Source of the DNA: SZUA-35 sp963781035
GTDB lineage: Bacteria; Actinomycetota; Acidimicrobiia; Acidimicrobiales; SZUA-35
Length of the DNA: 64,000 nt
Direction of reading: 5' to 3'
Assembly (NCBI GenBank): GCA_963781035.1
Contig: CAWAEN010000007.1
Coordinates: 1-64,000 of the forward strand
Shown piece by piece: positions 12,660 through 22,546 of this stretch. Position 1 is the stretch's first letter. Every line of letters starts with the position of its first letter. Below the pieces are notes generated by a model. It searched no databases, was not told where the DNA came from, and saw only the letters and a list, made by a program, of their open reading frames with translations. A program made the position numbers and the translations under genes.

Positions 12660-13607
12660 ATGTCGGATCTGCGATTCCTCGACCGGGCCCAGGTGGCCGA
12701 GCTGCTCACGCCCGAACGGCTTCGACCGGCACTGCAACAAGCGCTGATGGCCCAGGCGGAGGGCCGGTTCGATGTGCCGCCGAGAATCGCGGCAATCGCA
12801 CCAGAGGGGCTGTTGGCGACCATGCCGGGGTATCTCGAAGGCGTCGGTCTGGCTGCCAAGATCGTCACTGTCTTCCCGGGGAGCCACCCCTCACACCAGG
12901 GTCTCGTGCTGCTGGCCGACATCGCTACCGGCCGACCACTGTCGATCATGGACGCCGAGGTGATCACCGAGCGACGGACGGCGATGACGGCAGCGATCGC
13001 TGCCGACCTGCTGGCTCGCCACGACGCCGAAGTGCTCACCATCGTCGGTGCCGGAGCGCAGGGTCACGCCCACCTCCACGCGTTCGGCGCGCTGCGGAAG
13101 TGGAGAGAGGTTCGGATCGTGTCGCGTACTCGCAACTCGGCGACCATCCTTGCCGCCGAGGCCCGCTTCACGTTCGGACCCGAGGTGACGATCAACGAGT
13201 TCGATGGTTTCGAAGAGGCAGTCAGCGGCGCCGATGTGGTCGCGTTGTGCACCCACTCCGGCGACCCTGTGATTCAACCATCGTGGGTGGGGGAGGGGGC
13301 CCACGTGAGCTCCGTCGGGTCGCTGGCCGAGCTCCCGATGGGTCTCGTCGGTCCTGGGCTCGTGGTGGATCAGCTCGGTGCCGTCTCGGCGTCGCCGCCC
13401 GCCGGCGCAGTCGAGCTCCAGGGGATGGAGATGACCGACGTGGTCGAACTGGGTGCGTTGATCGCCGACCGATCGTTGGGTCGTGACAGCGAGCAACAGA
13501 TCACGGTCTACAAGAGCACTGGCCACGCGGTTCAGGACATCGCAGCGGCGCGGCTCGTGTACGACGCCGCCGTCGAGCGGGGCGTCGGCACGATGCTTGC
13601 CACGTGA
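12660..13607 (+). CDS. Ornithine cyclodeaminase / mu-crystallin family protein
   Basis: A 315-aa NAD(P)-dependent protein. The N-terminal dimerisation part contains the GLAAKIVTVFPGSH and TERRTAMTAAIAADLL motifs. The Rossmann domain has TIVGAGAQGHAHLHAF. The family covers ornithine cyclodeaminase, alanine dehydrogenase and ketimine reductase, which cannot be separated by eye. The gene stands alone between a divergent hydrolase and a palindrome that may act as its terminator. Confidence 0.88.
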   Translation: MSDLRFLDRAQVAELLTPERLRPALQQALMAQAEGRFDVPPRIAAIAPEGLLATMPGYLEGVGLAAKIVTVFPGSHPSHQGLVLLADIATGRPLSIMDAEVITERRTAMTAAIAADLLARHDAEVLTIVGAGAQGHAHLHAFGALRKWREVRIVSRTRNSATILAAEARFTFGPEVTINEFDGFEEAVSGADVVALCTHSGDPVIQPSWVGEGAHVSSVGSLAELPMGLVGPGLVVDQLGAVSASPPAGAVELQGMEMTDVVELGALIADRSLGRDSEQQITVYKSTGHAVQDIAAARLVYDAAVERGVGTMLAT

Positions 13608-13638
13608 AATGTCTCCACCTGAGCACCCCGCCTCCGAA

Positions 13639-13680
13639 CTGCGGCACTCAGCCCGCACAAGTGCGGGCTGAGTGCCGCAG
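13639..13680. repeat. Palindrome P0 of the TTCTGCGGCAC family
   Basis: A perfect 20-bp inverted repeat, ctgcggcactcagcccgcac at 13639-13658 and its complement at 13661-13680, with a 2-nt spacer. It lies between the convergent cyclodeaminase-like and acuI genes and could act as a bidirectional terminator. Its ends match the palindromes at 58434, 59439 and 60660. The right flank holds two copies of GAACGAGGGTGTGG (about 13680-13693 and 13702-13715). Confidence 0.92.
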
Positions 13681-13724
13681 AACGAGGGTGTGGGTGTGGG
13701 CGAACGAGGGTGTGGTGAGCTTTG

Positions 13725-14708
13725 TCAGCGGTTGGGGTTGACCACGAAACGGCCTTTGGTCTTGCCGGCGAGAATCGCAGTGGCGGCGTCGCCGAGGTCG
13801 CCGAGGCCGATCTCGGTGGTGAGCGACTCCAGCTTTTCGGCATCCATCACCTTGGCGATGCGGGCCCACACTCGTTGCCGCTCTTCGAAACCGGCCATGA
13901 CGGAGTCGATTCCGAGCAGGTTCACGCCACGCAACAAGAACGGGATGACCGTCGTGTTGAGCGCATTGCCGGCGACGAGGCCGCACGCGGCGACCGAGCC
14001 ACCGGACTGCATCTCGGCCAGCACGTGAGCCAGCGGATCGCCGCCGACTGCGTCGATGCAGCCGGCCCAGCGCTCGCTCAGCAGCGGACGGCTCGGGTTC
14101 TCGGCGAACTCGGCGCGGTCGACGATCTCGGTCGCACCCAGTTCCTTCAGCTCGTCGCTGTTCTCGGGTCGACCGGTCGACGCCACGACGTGATGGCCGG
14201 CGAGTCCGGCCCACAGCACGGCGGACGACCCGACCCCACCCGAGGCGCCGGTGACGAGCAGCGGCTCGCCCGGCGTGAGCCCGTGGTTCTCCAACGCGAC
14301 CAGCGCCTGCATGGCGGTGAATCCGGCGGTGCCGACGCTCATCGCCTCGCGTGTCGTCATCCCTTCCGGGACCTTGACCAGCCAATCAGCCTGGACGCGG
14401 GCCTTCGTCGCATAGCCGCCCCACCAGATCTCACCGACACGCCAGCCGGTACAGATCACTGCGTCGCCCGGGGAGAAGCGCTCGTCTGTCGATTCGGTGA
14501 CGGTGCCGGCCAGGTCCACGCCGGGAACGTGCGGATATTCACGCACGAGGCGGCCGACGCCGTTGATGATCATGCCGTCCTTGTAGTTGAGCGATGAGTA
14601 CTCGACGTCGATCGAGACATTGCCGTCGGGAAGGCGGGATTCATCGACTTCGGTGATGCTCGAGACGATCCCGTCGTCGGATTGTTCCAGGAGAAGTGCG
14701 GTGAACAT
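13725..14708 (-). CDS. acuI: Acrylyl-CoA reductase / YhdH-type quinone oxidoreductase
   Basis: A 327-aa zinc-independent medium-chain dehydrogenase/reductase of the AcuI/YhdH group, which reduces acryloyl-CoA with NADPH. Features include SSLNYKDGM near residue 40, HVPGVDLAGTV, and the NADP-binding TGASGGVGSSAVLWA near residue 150. The ATG lies 8 nt after TACGTT on the minus strand (14717-14722), suggesting leaderless expression. It is divergent from pyrG, 58 nt apart. The symbol follows the family; the physiological substrate is inferred. Confidence 0.88.
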   Translation of the reverse strand: MFTALLLEQSDDGIVSSITEVDESRLPDGNVSIDVEYSSLNYKDGMIINGVGRLVREYPHVPGVDLAGTVTESTDERFSPGDAVICTGWRVGEIWWGGYATKARVQADWLVKVPEGMTTREAMSVGTAGFTAMQALVALENHGLTPGEPLLVTGASGGVGSSAVLWAGLAGHHVVASTGRPENSDELKELGATEIVDRAEFAENPSRPLLSERWAGCIDAVGGDPLAHVLAEMQSGGSVAACGLVAGNALNTTVIPFLLRGVNLLGIDSVMAGFEERQRVWARIAKVMDAEKLESLTTEIGLGDLGDAATAILAGKTKGRFVVNPNR

Positions 14709-14766
14709 GGTTCCGCAACGTAGCGCTCTCGGCTAGGTTGGCCCAGCGGAGAGCGAAGGGGCCTAC

Positions 14767-16446
14767 ATGACCAAGCACATCTTCGTGACGGGCGGCGTGG
14801 TGAGTTCACTCGGCAAGGGGCTCACAGCCTCCTCGCTGGGGCGATTGCTCAAAGCGCGCGGGTATCGCGTCACGATCCAGAAACTCGATCCATATCTCAA
14901 TGTGGATCCGGGGACGATGAACCCGTTCGAGCACGGTGAGGTCTACGTCACCGACGACGGCGGTGAGACCGACCTCGATCTGGGTCACTACGAGCGGTTC
15001 ATCGACGAGTCGCTCACCCAGGCGTCCAACGCCACCACCGGATCGATCTACCAGGCGGTCATCGACAAGGAGCGCCGGGGCGACTACCTGGGCAAGACCG
15101 TTCAGGTGATTCCCCACATCACCGACGAGATCAAGCGGCGGATCAGCTCGCTTGCGAACGACGATCTCGACATCGTGATCACCGAAGTCGGCGGCACGGT
15201 CGGCGACATCGAGATCCTGCCGTTCCTCGAGGCCATTCGTCAGTTCCGTCTCGATGTCGGCCGACAGAACGTCTGTTACGTCCATGTCACGCTGGTGCCA
15301 TTCATCGGCCCGGCCGGCGAACAGAAGACCAAACCAACGCAGCACTCGGTCACCGAGTTGCGCAGTCGTGGCATCCAGCCCGACATCATCGTTGCTCGTT
15401 CCGATCGTGTGATCAGTGAACCGTTGATCAGCAAGATCTCGAACCTCTGCGATGTTCCCGTGGAGGGGATCATCAACGCTCCGGACGCCAGCAGCCTCTA
15501 CGAGATCCCGTTGACGATGCACGAGGCCGGCCTCGACACCTACGCATGCAAGATTCTCGGGCTCGAGGATCGCGAACCGGATCTCGCTTCCTGGCGCGAT
15601 CTGGTGAAGCGAGTCGAGACGGCGTGGAAGCCCTTGAAGATCGGAATCGTCGGCAAATACGTCTCGCTCCCCGACGCGTATCTGTCGGTCGCCGAGTCGT
15701 TGCGTCACGCAGCGATTGCTCACCAGGTCGACCTCGAGATCGAGTGGATCATGTCCGATCACGTCGAAGGCATGCTCGTCGAGGAGAAGCTCGGTGAGCT
15801 CGACGGAATGGTGCTCCCGGGCGGGTTCGGCGAACGGGGCGTCCAGGGCAAGATCGAGTCCGCCCGGTATGCCCGCGAGCAGGGGGTCCCGGCACTCGGT
15901 CTGTGTCTGGGCATGCAGGCGATGACCATCGAGTACGCACGGAACGTGTTGGGCCTGACCGGGGCGAACTCCTCGGAGTTCGACCGCCAGGATCACGAGA
16001 CGCCGCATCCGGTGATCGATCTGATGGATTCGCAACGCGAGGTCACCGAGAAGGGCGGAACGATGCGTCTCGGCGCCTACGTCGCCGTCCTCACCGAAGG
16101 ATCGCAGGTGGCCGAGATCTACGGCCAGACCGTGGTCAAGGAGCGTCATCGTCATCGTTTCGAGTTCAACCCGAAGTACGTCTCTCGGTTCGAGGAGAGC
16201 GGCCAATTCCGGTGCTCGGGACTGTCCCCGGACGGACGGCTGGTCGAGTTCATCGAACTCGCCGACCACCCGTTCTGGATCGGCACTCAGGCTCATCCGG
16301 AACTGAAGAGTCGACCGGATCGACCGGCCCCGCTGTTCCAGGCGTTCATCGCCGCATCGTTGGAAGGGGCTGAGCAGCGTGATCCGTCGCGGTTTCGTCG
16401 CATCGACCTGAACGACTCGGCATCGTCGGTCTCGGTGCAACAGTGA
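14767..16446 (+). CDS. pyrG: CTP synthase
   Basis: PyrG converts UTP, ATP and glutamine to CTP. The 559-aa protein has the N-terminal amidoligase domain (TGGVVSSLGKGLTASSLG at residue 8) and DPYLNVDPGTMNPFEHGEV. A class I glutamine amidotransferase domain follows, with the nucleophile in GLCLGMQ (about residue 380) and His-Glu in QAHPELKSRP. GAAGGGGC precedes the ATG as a ribosome-binding site. It overlaps the downstream nudix gene by GTGA, so the two are coupled. A 544-codon antisense frame here is a GC artefact. Confidence 0.97.
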   Translation: MTKHIFVTGGVVSSLGKGLTASSLGRLLKARGYRVTIQKLDPYLNVDPGTMNPFEHGEVYVTDDGGETDLDLGHYERFIDESLTQASNATTGSIYQAVIDKERRGDYLGKTVQVIPHITDEIKRRISSLANDDLDIVITEVGGTVGDIEILPFLEAIRQFRLDVGRQNVCYVHVTLVPFIGPAGEQKTKPTQHSVTELRSRGIQPDIIVARSDRVISEPLISKISNLCDVPVEGIINAPDASSLYEIPLTMHEAGLDTYACKILGLEDREPDLASWRDLVKRVETAWKPLKIGIVGKYVSLPDAYLSVAESLRHAAIAHQVDLEIEWIMSDHVEGMLVEEKLGELDGMVLPGGFGERGVQGKIESARYAREQGVPALGLCLGMQAMTIEYARNVLGLTGANSSEFDRQDHETPHPVIDLMDSQREVTEKGGTMRLGAYVAVLTEGSQVAEIYGQTVVKERHRHRFEFNPKYVSRFEESGQFRCSGLSPDGRLVEFIELADHPFWIGTQAHPELKSRPDRPAPLFQAFIAASLEGAEQRDPSRFRRIDLNDSASSVSVQQ

Positions 16447-17033
16447 CCCAAGGCAAACCGGATGGCATGGAAACGACGCTCCCGACCGGCACGTCGGTGT
16501 TCACCCACCTCGGCGAGAATCTGATCCACCAGGGTCAGGTGGTCGCCATGTACGACGGCCGATTCGAGGGCCCTGACGGGGTCGAGCTTCGGCGGGACAT
16601 CATCCGCCATCCGGGAGCGGTCTCAGTGGTGGCCGTCGATGACGAACAGCGGATCTTCCTGGTCCGTCAGTACCGGGCTCCGATCGATGCCGATCTCTGG
16701 GAGATCCCGGCCGGCAAGAAGGACGTGATCGGTGAGGAACCCATGGTGTGCGCCGCCAGGGAGCTTCGCGAAGAAGTGGGCATGGTCGCCGATGAGATGG
16801 AGCACCTGATCGACCTCCACCACTCGCCCGGGTTCTGCGACGAGCTGCAGAACATCTTCCTGGCAACGGGACTCACCGATGTCGGCCGCGAGATCGACGG
16901 AGCCGAAGAGGCTCACATGTTGGTCGAGCGGGTTCCGCTCGCCGACGCTGTCCGATACGCCCTCGACGGCACGATCACCGACGGAAAGTCGATCATCGGC
17001 ATTCTGGCTGCAGCCCGAAAGCTCGGCGTCTAG
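16443..17033 (+). CDS. NUDIX hydrolase, ADP-ribose pyrophosphatase-like
   Basis: A 196-aa NUDIX enzyme. The box is complete: G-x5-E-x7-REL-REEVGM, starting at GKKDVIGEE near residue 100. The preceding VRQYRAPIDADLWEIPAG is characteristic of ADP-ribose pyrophosphatases. GTG start overlaps the pyrG stop. The pyrG-nudix pairing matches Rv1699-Rv1700. Confidence 0.92.
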   Translation: MTQGKPDGMETTLPTGTSVFTHLGENLIHQGQVVAMYDGRFEGPDGVELRRDIIRHPGAVSVVAVDDEQRIFLVRQYRAPIDADLWEIPAGKKDVIGEEPMVCAARELREEVGMVADEMEHLIDLHHSPGFCDELQNIFLATGLTDVGREIDGAEEAHMLVERVPLADAVRYALDGTITDGKSIIGILAAARKLGV

Positions 17034-17040
17034 GACCATC

Positions 17041-17562
17041 GTGGGTGCCGCCGACGTGTTGCACCTGGCTCGGCGGTTCTTCGGATCGATCCGACCCGGC
17101 CCGCCGTCGAGCGAGGATCTGGAGTGGGTCCGCGGCCTGCTGGGCGACGGTGAGTGGCTGTTGTTCCAGCGCATGACGAACCCTGATCGGCGCCATGCAG
17201 TCGCCGTGGCCCGAGACGTGAACGCCGAGCTGCCCGGTGCGGCCGGTCCGGTGATGGCCGCTGCGCTGCTCCACGATGTCGGCAAGGTCGAAAGCGGTTT
17301 TCGGACCCCGGCCCGGGTCGCGGCAACGATCTTCTGGGCCGTCGCCGACGACGAGTTGGCCGATCGGTGGCTCGACGATGCCGGGATCCGTCGACGGGTT
17401 GCGCTCTACCGACGCCATCCCGAAGTCGGTGAACAACTGTTGATCGATGCAGGGTCTGATCCGTTCACCGCCGGGTGGGCAGCCGACCATCACAAGCCTC
17501 GTTCTCGTTGGCGGGTCGATCCCGAGATCGGTGATGTGCTCAAGTCCTGTGACGACGATTGA
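17041..17562 (+). CDS. HD-domain hydrolase-like protein
   Basis: A 173-aa protein. The metal-binding pattern is present as RRHAVAVARDV, then AALLHDVGKVESG (HD pair), then RRHPEVGEQLL and a C-terminal AADHHKPRS. This fits the HDIG/HDOD-type phosphohydrolase fold acting on nucleotides or phosphates. GTG start, 7 nt after the nudix stop, so it belongs to the pyrG operon. Substrate unknown. It converges on trpS. Confidence 0.8.
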   Translation: MGAADVLHLARRFFGSIRPGPPSSEDLEWVRGLLGDGEWLLFQRMTNPDRRHAVAVARDVNAELPGAAGPVMAAALLHDVGKVESGFRTPARVAATIFWAVADDELADRWLDDAGIRRRVALYRRHPEVGEQLLIDAGSDPFTAGWAADHHKPRSRWRVDPEIGDVLKSCDDD

Positions 17563-17587
17563 ACAGTCGCCGGTCGTTCGACCGTGG

Positions 17588-18601
17588 TCAGGGAAGCAGG
17601 CCGGCAGCGACCCGTGCTCGGTCCATGACCGGACCTGCGATCGCTCTGGCCTTGTCGGCCCCGGCATGGAGGACGTCGATGACGGTGTCGTCGTCGAATT
17701 CGGCGAGCTTCGACTGGATCGGCTCGAGGAGTGCGATCACCGCAGCCGCAGCATCTGCCTTGAGTGGGCCGTACTGGGTGTAGGTGGCGGCGAGCTCGGC
17801 GGCGTCGCCGTCGGTCGCCGCGGCGAGGATCTCGAGCAGGTTGGAGACGCCGGGCTTGTTGGTCGGGTCGTAGCGGACCTCGCCGTCGTTGTCGGTGACA
17901 GCCCGCTTGATCTTCTTCTCGATCTCCTTCGGGGTGTCGTTCATGCCAATGGTGCCGCCGGGCGAGTCGATCGACTTCGACATCTTGTTCTCCGGATGCT
18001 GCAGATCCATCACCCGGGCTCCGGACTCCGGAATGCGGTGCTCTGGCACGACGAAGGTCTCGCCGAAGCGCGAGTTGAACCGAATGGCCGCGTCGCGGCT
18101 CAACTCGAGGTGCTGCCGCTGGTCGTCGCCGACCGGGACGACATCGGTGTCGTACAGGAGGATGTCAGCCGCCTGCAGTGCCGGATAGGTGAACAGTCCG
18201 GAGGCGGTGAACCCGGTCGAGCGATCGGACTTGTCCTTGAACTGGGTCATGCGGCTGAGTTCTCCGAACGACGTGACGCATTGCATGAGCCAGCCGAGTT
18301 CGGAGTGCTCTCGAACATGGGACTGGACGAACAGCGTCGAACGCTCGGGGTCGATTCCGGTGGCGAGCAGCATCCTGGCGATGTCGAGGGTGCCTCGGAG
18401 GATCTCGCCCGGCTCCTTCGGAACGGTCAACGCATGCAGATCGACGATGCAGTAGATCGCGTCGTTCTCGTGCTGGAGCCGCTCCCAGTTGCGAAGGGCG
18501 CCGAGGTAGTTTCCGAGATGGGTGGACCCGGTCGGCTGGATACCGCTGAAGACTCGGAGCCGGCGATGGCCGGCGTCGGGTGAGGGGGACTGCGTTGACA
18601 T
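17588..18601 (-). CDS. trpS: Tryptophanyl-tRNA synthetase
   Basis: A class I aminoacyl-tRNA synthetase charging tRNA-Trp, 337 aa, the normal bacterial size. The HIGH-equivalent is in PTGSTHLGNYLGALRNW (residues 23-39), and KMSKS occurs in ENKMSKSIDSPGG near residue 205. The start is 8 nt downstream of TACGAT (minus strand, 18610-18615), so the mRNA is probably leaderless. It is divergent from scpA. Confidence 0.96.
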   Translation of the reverse strand: MSTQSPSPDAGHRRLRVFSGIQPTGSTHLGNYLGALRNWERLQHENDAIYCIVDLHALTVPKEPGEILRGTLDIARMLLATGIDPERSTLFVQSHVREHSELGWLMQCVTSFGELSRMTQFKDKSDRSTGFTASGLFTYPALQAADILLYDTDVVPVGDDQRQHLELSRDAAIRFNSRFGETFVVPEHRIPESGARVMDLQHPENKMSKSIDSPGGTIGMNDTPKEIEKKIKRAVTDNDGEVRYDPTNKPGVSNLLEILAAATDGDAAELAATYTQYGPLKADAAAAVIALLEPIQSKLAEFDDDTVIDVLHAGADKARAIAGPVMDRARVAAGLLP

Positions 18602-18649
18602 GGGCGCACATCGTAGGGGCGACAGCAGAACTGCCTCCGATCATTTAGA

Positions 18650-19550
18650 ATGACAGCCGTGTCATTTCTCCAACCAGCTCCACCTCTCGAGCCCCAGCTG
18701 CCGGATCCCCAGGTCGCGGCCCCGTCATCGGACGCCACGGGCCCGTCCGACGAGTTCACCGACAGCTCATCGGTCCGTGTGCGGACCGACGTGTTCGAGG
18801 GCCCGTTCGATCTGCTGCTGCACCTGATCCTGCGTGACGAGGTCGACCTGTACGAGGTCTCGTTGTTCGAGATCGTCGATGCCTATCTGGCCGAGATCGA
18901 GCGGATCGATGCCTGTGATCTCGAGCTGGCCACCGAGTTCCTCCTGATCGCAGCCACGCTCGTCGAGCTCAAGTGCCGCCGCCTGCTCCCCGTCGACGAC
19001 GACTTCGATCTCGACGACGAGCTCGGGCTCTGGGAGGAGCGGGATCTCCTCCTGTCCCGGCTCCTCGAGTGCAAGACCTTCAAGGACGCAGCGAAGGTGC
19101 TCGATCAACTGGCGAGCGCTGGCAGCAATGGTTGCCCCACGCCGAGTCGGGCTCGAGGAACAATTCCTCGATCTCACGCCCGACCTCCTCACCGGTGTGC
19201 AGCCGGAACACCTGCGGCGAGCGTTCCTCAAAGCGGTCGCTCCAAAGCCCGTGCCGGAGGTCAGCCTTGCCCATGTCAGCGACGTCCGGATCAGCGTCGC
19301 CGATGCCATCGAGGAACTCATCGACGAGTTGCCGCGTATGGGTTCTGTCACCTTCCGTTCGCTCACCGTCGGCCTCGGCGAAAAGCTCGAAGTCGTCGTC
19401 CGGTTTCTCGCCGTCCTCGAGCTCTTCAAGCAGGGATATGTCGAACTCGACCAGCTCTCGTCGTTCGGTGACCTCACGGTCACCTGGCTCGGCGTCAACG
19501 ACGTCGACGGTCAGCTGGCCCTCTCGGGCGCCGATCTGTACGAAGGCTGA
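18650..19550 (+). CDS. scpA: Segregation and condensation protein A (frameshifted)
   Basis: ScpA is the kleisin that bridges SMC heads in the bacterial condensin. The N-terminal kleisin motif VFEGPFDLLLHLILRDEVDLYEVSL (split here as VFEGPFDLLLHLI then LRDEVDLYEVSL) and the C-terminal winged-helix segment ending LVNDVDGQL-like are both present. The frame breaks between about 19105 and 19140; two inserted bases (a G near 19106 and a C in the CCCC run at about 19135) would give an uninterrupted protein of about 300 aa. The scpB ATG lies 2 nt after the stop. An essential kleisin is unlikely to be truly broken. Confidence 0.85.
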
Positions 19551-19552
19551 TC

Positions 19553-20284
19553 ATGACCAACGACAGCACTCCCGAGATGGACACTCCCGAGATGGACACT
19601 CCCGAGATGGACAGGCGCCCGAGATGGACACAGCGGCCGAGCCTGCGGGCCCGCCGTCTGCCGAGGCGCTCGTTGCCGCCAAGCGGGCAATCGAAGCCAT
19701 CGTGTTGGTGGCCACCGACCCGATCGCCGATCAACTGCTCGCACAGGTGATCGAGCTGCCGATTCCGACCGTCCGTCGCTTGTGCGCCGAACTGGCCGAG
19801 AGCTACGCCGCCGAGCAGCGCGGATTCCAGTTCGTCGAGGTCGCCGGCGGTTGGCGCTACCAGACACATCCCGACCTGGCGCCCTACATCGAGAAGTACG
19901 TGCTGGAGGGACAAACGGCTCGACTCAGCAGTGCTGCGCTCGAGACGCTCTCGATCGTTGCCTACAAACAGCCGCTGTCCCGGGCCCAGATGTCGGCCAT
20001 CCGCGGTGTCAACGTCGACGGTGTCCTTCGCACGCTGGTGCAGAAGGGCTACATCGAGGAGATCGGCAGGGACGCCGGGCCGGGTCAGGCCACGCTTGTT
20101 CGGCACCACCGAGCTCTTCCTCGAGCGGCTCGGGCTCGCCAAGATCGGCGACCTTCCGCCGTTGGGCGAGTTCGTTCCGGATGCCAGCGTCGTCGAGGCG
20201 CTCGAAATGACTCTGCGAGTCGCGCCCGAGGATCCCGAACTGCCCCTCGATGCAGCAACCTCTGACTCGCCGTCCACGCCGTGA
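19553..20284 (+). CDS. scpB: Segregation and condensation protein B (frameshifted)
   Basis: ScpB pairs with ScpA and SMC in chromosome condensation. The body contains tandem winged-helix motifs: AAKRAIEAIVLVATDP, LSSAALETLSIVAYKQPLSR, and IRGVNVDGVLRTLVQKGYI. The N-terminus is a repeated PEMDT pentapeptide encoded by a 15-bp tandem repeat. The frame shifts near 19613 (one G short in GG) and near 20094 (one extra C), after which ATLFGTTELFLERLGL continues. It overlaps rluB by GTGA. Confidence 0.85.
19568..19612 (+). repeat. 15-bp tandem repeat in scpB 5' end
   Basis: Three perfect copies of actcccgagatggac, encoding TPEMD units, followed by a degenerate fourth copy. Copy-number change would alter the unstructured N-terminal tail of ScpB without a frameshift. 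Confidence 0.95.
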
Positions 20285-21024
20285 GTGAGGTCCCGCCCCT
20301 GGATGCTCCGCATCCAGACGGCGAACGCCTCCAGAAGGTGATGGCGAGGATCGGCATCGGCAGCCGTCGGGTCAACGAAGATCTGATCGCCGAGGGGCGG
20401 GTCACGGTCAACGGTGAGGTCGCCGTGCTCGGCCGCCGCGTGCATGTCGAGAGCGACGAGATCGCGGTCGACGGCGCCGTCTTCAGCTCACGGCCCGATT
20501 CGATCACCTACCTGCTCAACAAACCGGCCAAGGTGATCACGACGGCCAGTGATCCACAGGGACGCCCCACCGTCTTGGCGTTGGTACCAGATGAGCCCCG
20601 GGTGTTCAGTGTTGGCCGTCTCGACTTCGACACCGAAGGGCTGTTGCTGCTCACCAACGACGGCACCATGGCCCACCGGCTCACGCATCCCAGTTTCGGC
20701 GTGGAGAAGGAATACCTGGCGCATGTCAGCGGAGAGCCGAGCCGCGCCGACCTCCGGCGGCTTCGCGAAGGCATCGAACTCGACGATGGGGTCACCGCTC
20801 CGGCGCAGGTCGTCGCCGTCGCCCCGGACGTGATTCGAATCACGATCCACGAGGGGCGCAACCGCCAGGTCAGGAGGATGTTCGAGTCGATCGGCAGCGA
20901 GGTGATCCGTTTGGTCCGCACCAGGATCGGGCCACTCAGCGATCCGGGGCTCGAGCCGGGGGCGTGGCGTGAGCTCACTCGTGACGAAGTGCTCGACCTC
21001 CAGCGAGCGGTCATCAGCCGATAG
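20281..21024 (+). CDS. rluB: 23S rRNA pseudouridine synthase RluB-type
   Basis: A 247-aa pseudouridine synthase with an N-terminal S4 domain (ERLQKVMARIGIGSRRVNED). The catalytic domain carries the Asp-containing motif GRLDFDTEGLLLLTNDG (about residue 118) and GRNRQVRRMFESIG near the C-terminus. GTG start overlapping the scpB stop. The scpA-scpB-rluB order is conserved in Actinobacteria and Firmicutes. Confidence 0.93.
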   Translation: MSEVPPLDAPHPDGERLQKVMARIGIGSRRVNEDLIAEGRVTVNGEVAVLGRRVHVESDEIAVDGAVFSSRPDSITYLLNKPAKVITTASDPQGRPTVLALVPDEPRVFSVGRLDFDTEGLLLLTNDGTMAHRLTHPSFGVEKEYLAHVSGEPSRADLRRLREGIELDDGVTAPAQVVAVAPDVIRITIHEGRNRQVRRMFESIGSEVIRLVRTRIGPLSDPGLEPGAWRELTRDEVLDLQRAVISR

Positions 21025-21035
21025 CCTCGGCCGCC

Positions 21036-21413
21036 ATGCCGATTCGAGCCATTCGCGGCGCCATCACGGTGGACGCCGACACTCGGGAAGAGATCTTCCA
21101 GCGCACGACCACGTTGCTGGCGGCGCTCTACGAACGAAACAACCTCGTGCACGACGACATCATCAGCATCCTGTTCACCGCAACGCAGGATCTGGCCAGC
21201 GCCCCACCAGCTGCAGCGGCACGGTCGTTCGGCCTTGTCGACGTCCCTCTGCTGTGCGCTCAGGAGATGTCGGTCATCGGTTCGCTTCCACGCTGTATCC
21301 GGTTGATGCTCCACGTCGAGACCGATCGACCGAAGTCCGAGCTGCGGCACGCGTTCCTCAGGGGTGCCACGGCGCTTCGTCCCGAGTTGGCCGAACCGGG
21401 CGACGATCAGTGA
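21036..21413 (+). CDS. aroH: Chorismate mutase, AroH type
   Basis: A 125-aa monofunctional chorismate mutase of the trimeric AroH fold, converting chorismate to prephenate. Diagnostic segments are IRGAITVDADTREEI, DDIISILFTATQDL and PLLCAQEMSVIGSLPRCIR. The ATG lies 8 nt after TAGCCT (21022-21027), whose TAG is also the rluB stop codon. It overlaps tyrA by GTGA, so the two steps of Phe/Tyr branching are coupled. Confidence 0.93.
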   Translation: MPIRAIRGAITVDADTREEIFQRTTTLLAALYERNNLVHDDIISILFTATQDLASAPPAAAARSFGLVDVPLLCAQEMSVIGSLPRCIRLMLHVETDRPKSELRHAFLRGATALRPELAEPGDDQ

Positions 21414-22473
21414 CCGACCGCATTGCCAATGTGGTCGGCGCCGGACTCATCGGCGGTTCTGTCGGCCTCGCCTTGCGCCAGCGGGGGTGGCAGGTCGTGA
21501 TCGACGACCTCCTCCGCGAGGTTGCCGAGGAGGCCTTGGCGATCGGCGCGGCCGACGAGATCGGTTTCGATTCCGCGAGCTGACGATCACGTTCATCGCC
21601 ACACCGGTCGGCTCCATCGCCGAGCTGGCGATCGATGCGCTCGGCCGCACGAGGGGCCCCGTCACCGACGTCGGTTCGACGAAGCTCGACATCGTCCGCG
21701 ATGTGGCCGACCCCCGCTTCGTCGGCGGACATCCGATGGCCGGCTCGGAACAGGACGGGATCGCCGGGGCTCGGACCAACCTCTTCGAGGGCGCGATGTG
21801 GGTGCTGACCCCCACCGAGGAGACCGACGAGGCGAGTTTCTCGTCCGTTCGGGCGATCGTGCGATCGCTCGGCGCCGAGTCGACCACGTTGCTGCCCCGA
21901 ACCCACGACCAGATGGTGGCCCAGGTCAGCCACGTACCTCACCTGACGGCGGCATCGCTGATGTGTCTCGCCGATGACATGTCGATCGAGCATCGAGCCC
22001 TCTTCCGGCTCGCCGCCGGAGGGTTCCGGGACATGACCAGGATTTCGGCCGGCCGACCGACGATCTGGCCGGACATCTGCATCGCCAACAAGACGGCGAT
22101 CGTGAAGGGCCTCGACGGTCTGATCTCGCAGCTGGGCGACATCCGCAATCGGGTGGAAGCCCAGGACCGAGACGGGATTCTCGACTTGTTGACGCGTGCT
22201 CGATCGGCCCGCGTGAACCTTCCCGCCGGTGTTGCCGCCGCCGATCACATGGCCGAGGTGGCCGTGCCGATCCCCGACCGGCCAGGCGAGATCGCCACGA
22301 TCGCCACGCTTGCTTCCGACCTCGACGTCAACATCTTCGATCTCGAGATCACGCACTCCGGTGAGGGCCGTCGCGGCGTGATGATGATGGTTGTCGACCA
22401 GGAGCAGGTCGAGCGTCTGCTCGGGGGTCTCATCGCTCGCGGCTACCGACCGACGAGCCACAACCTCGCATGA
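21410..22473 (+). CDS. tyrA: Prephenate dehydrogenase (frameshifted)
   Basis: TyrA oxidatively decarboxylates prephenate to 4-hydroxyphenylpyruvate in tyrosine synthesis. The NAD-binding motif GAGLIGGSVGLALRQRG opens the protein, HPMAGSEQDGIAG carries the catalytic-site His, and a C-terminal ACT domain (VPIPDRPGEIATIATLASDL) suggests tyrosine feedback control. The frame breaks near 21578; one extra G gives DSAELTITFIATPVG. Expected length is about 354 aa. GTG start inside the aroH stop. Confidence 0.87.
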
Positions 22474-22546
22474 CGGTTGTCACCCGTCGCCGGTCATGGC
22501 CGGATGGTGGAGGACGAGTGGGCCACGGGGCGGTAGGTTGAGCCCC

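Noticed and set aside
14806..16440. 544-codon antisense frame over pyrG
   Set aside because: The opposite strand encodes an intact CTP synthase; the antisense product has no recognisable domain.
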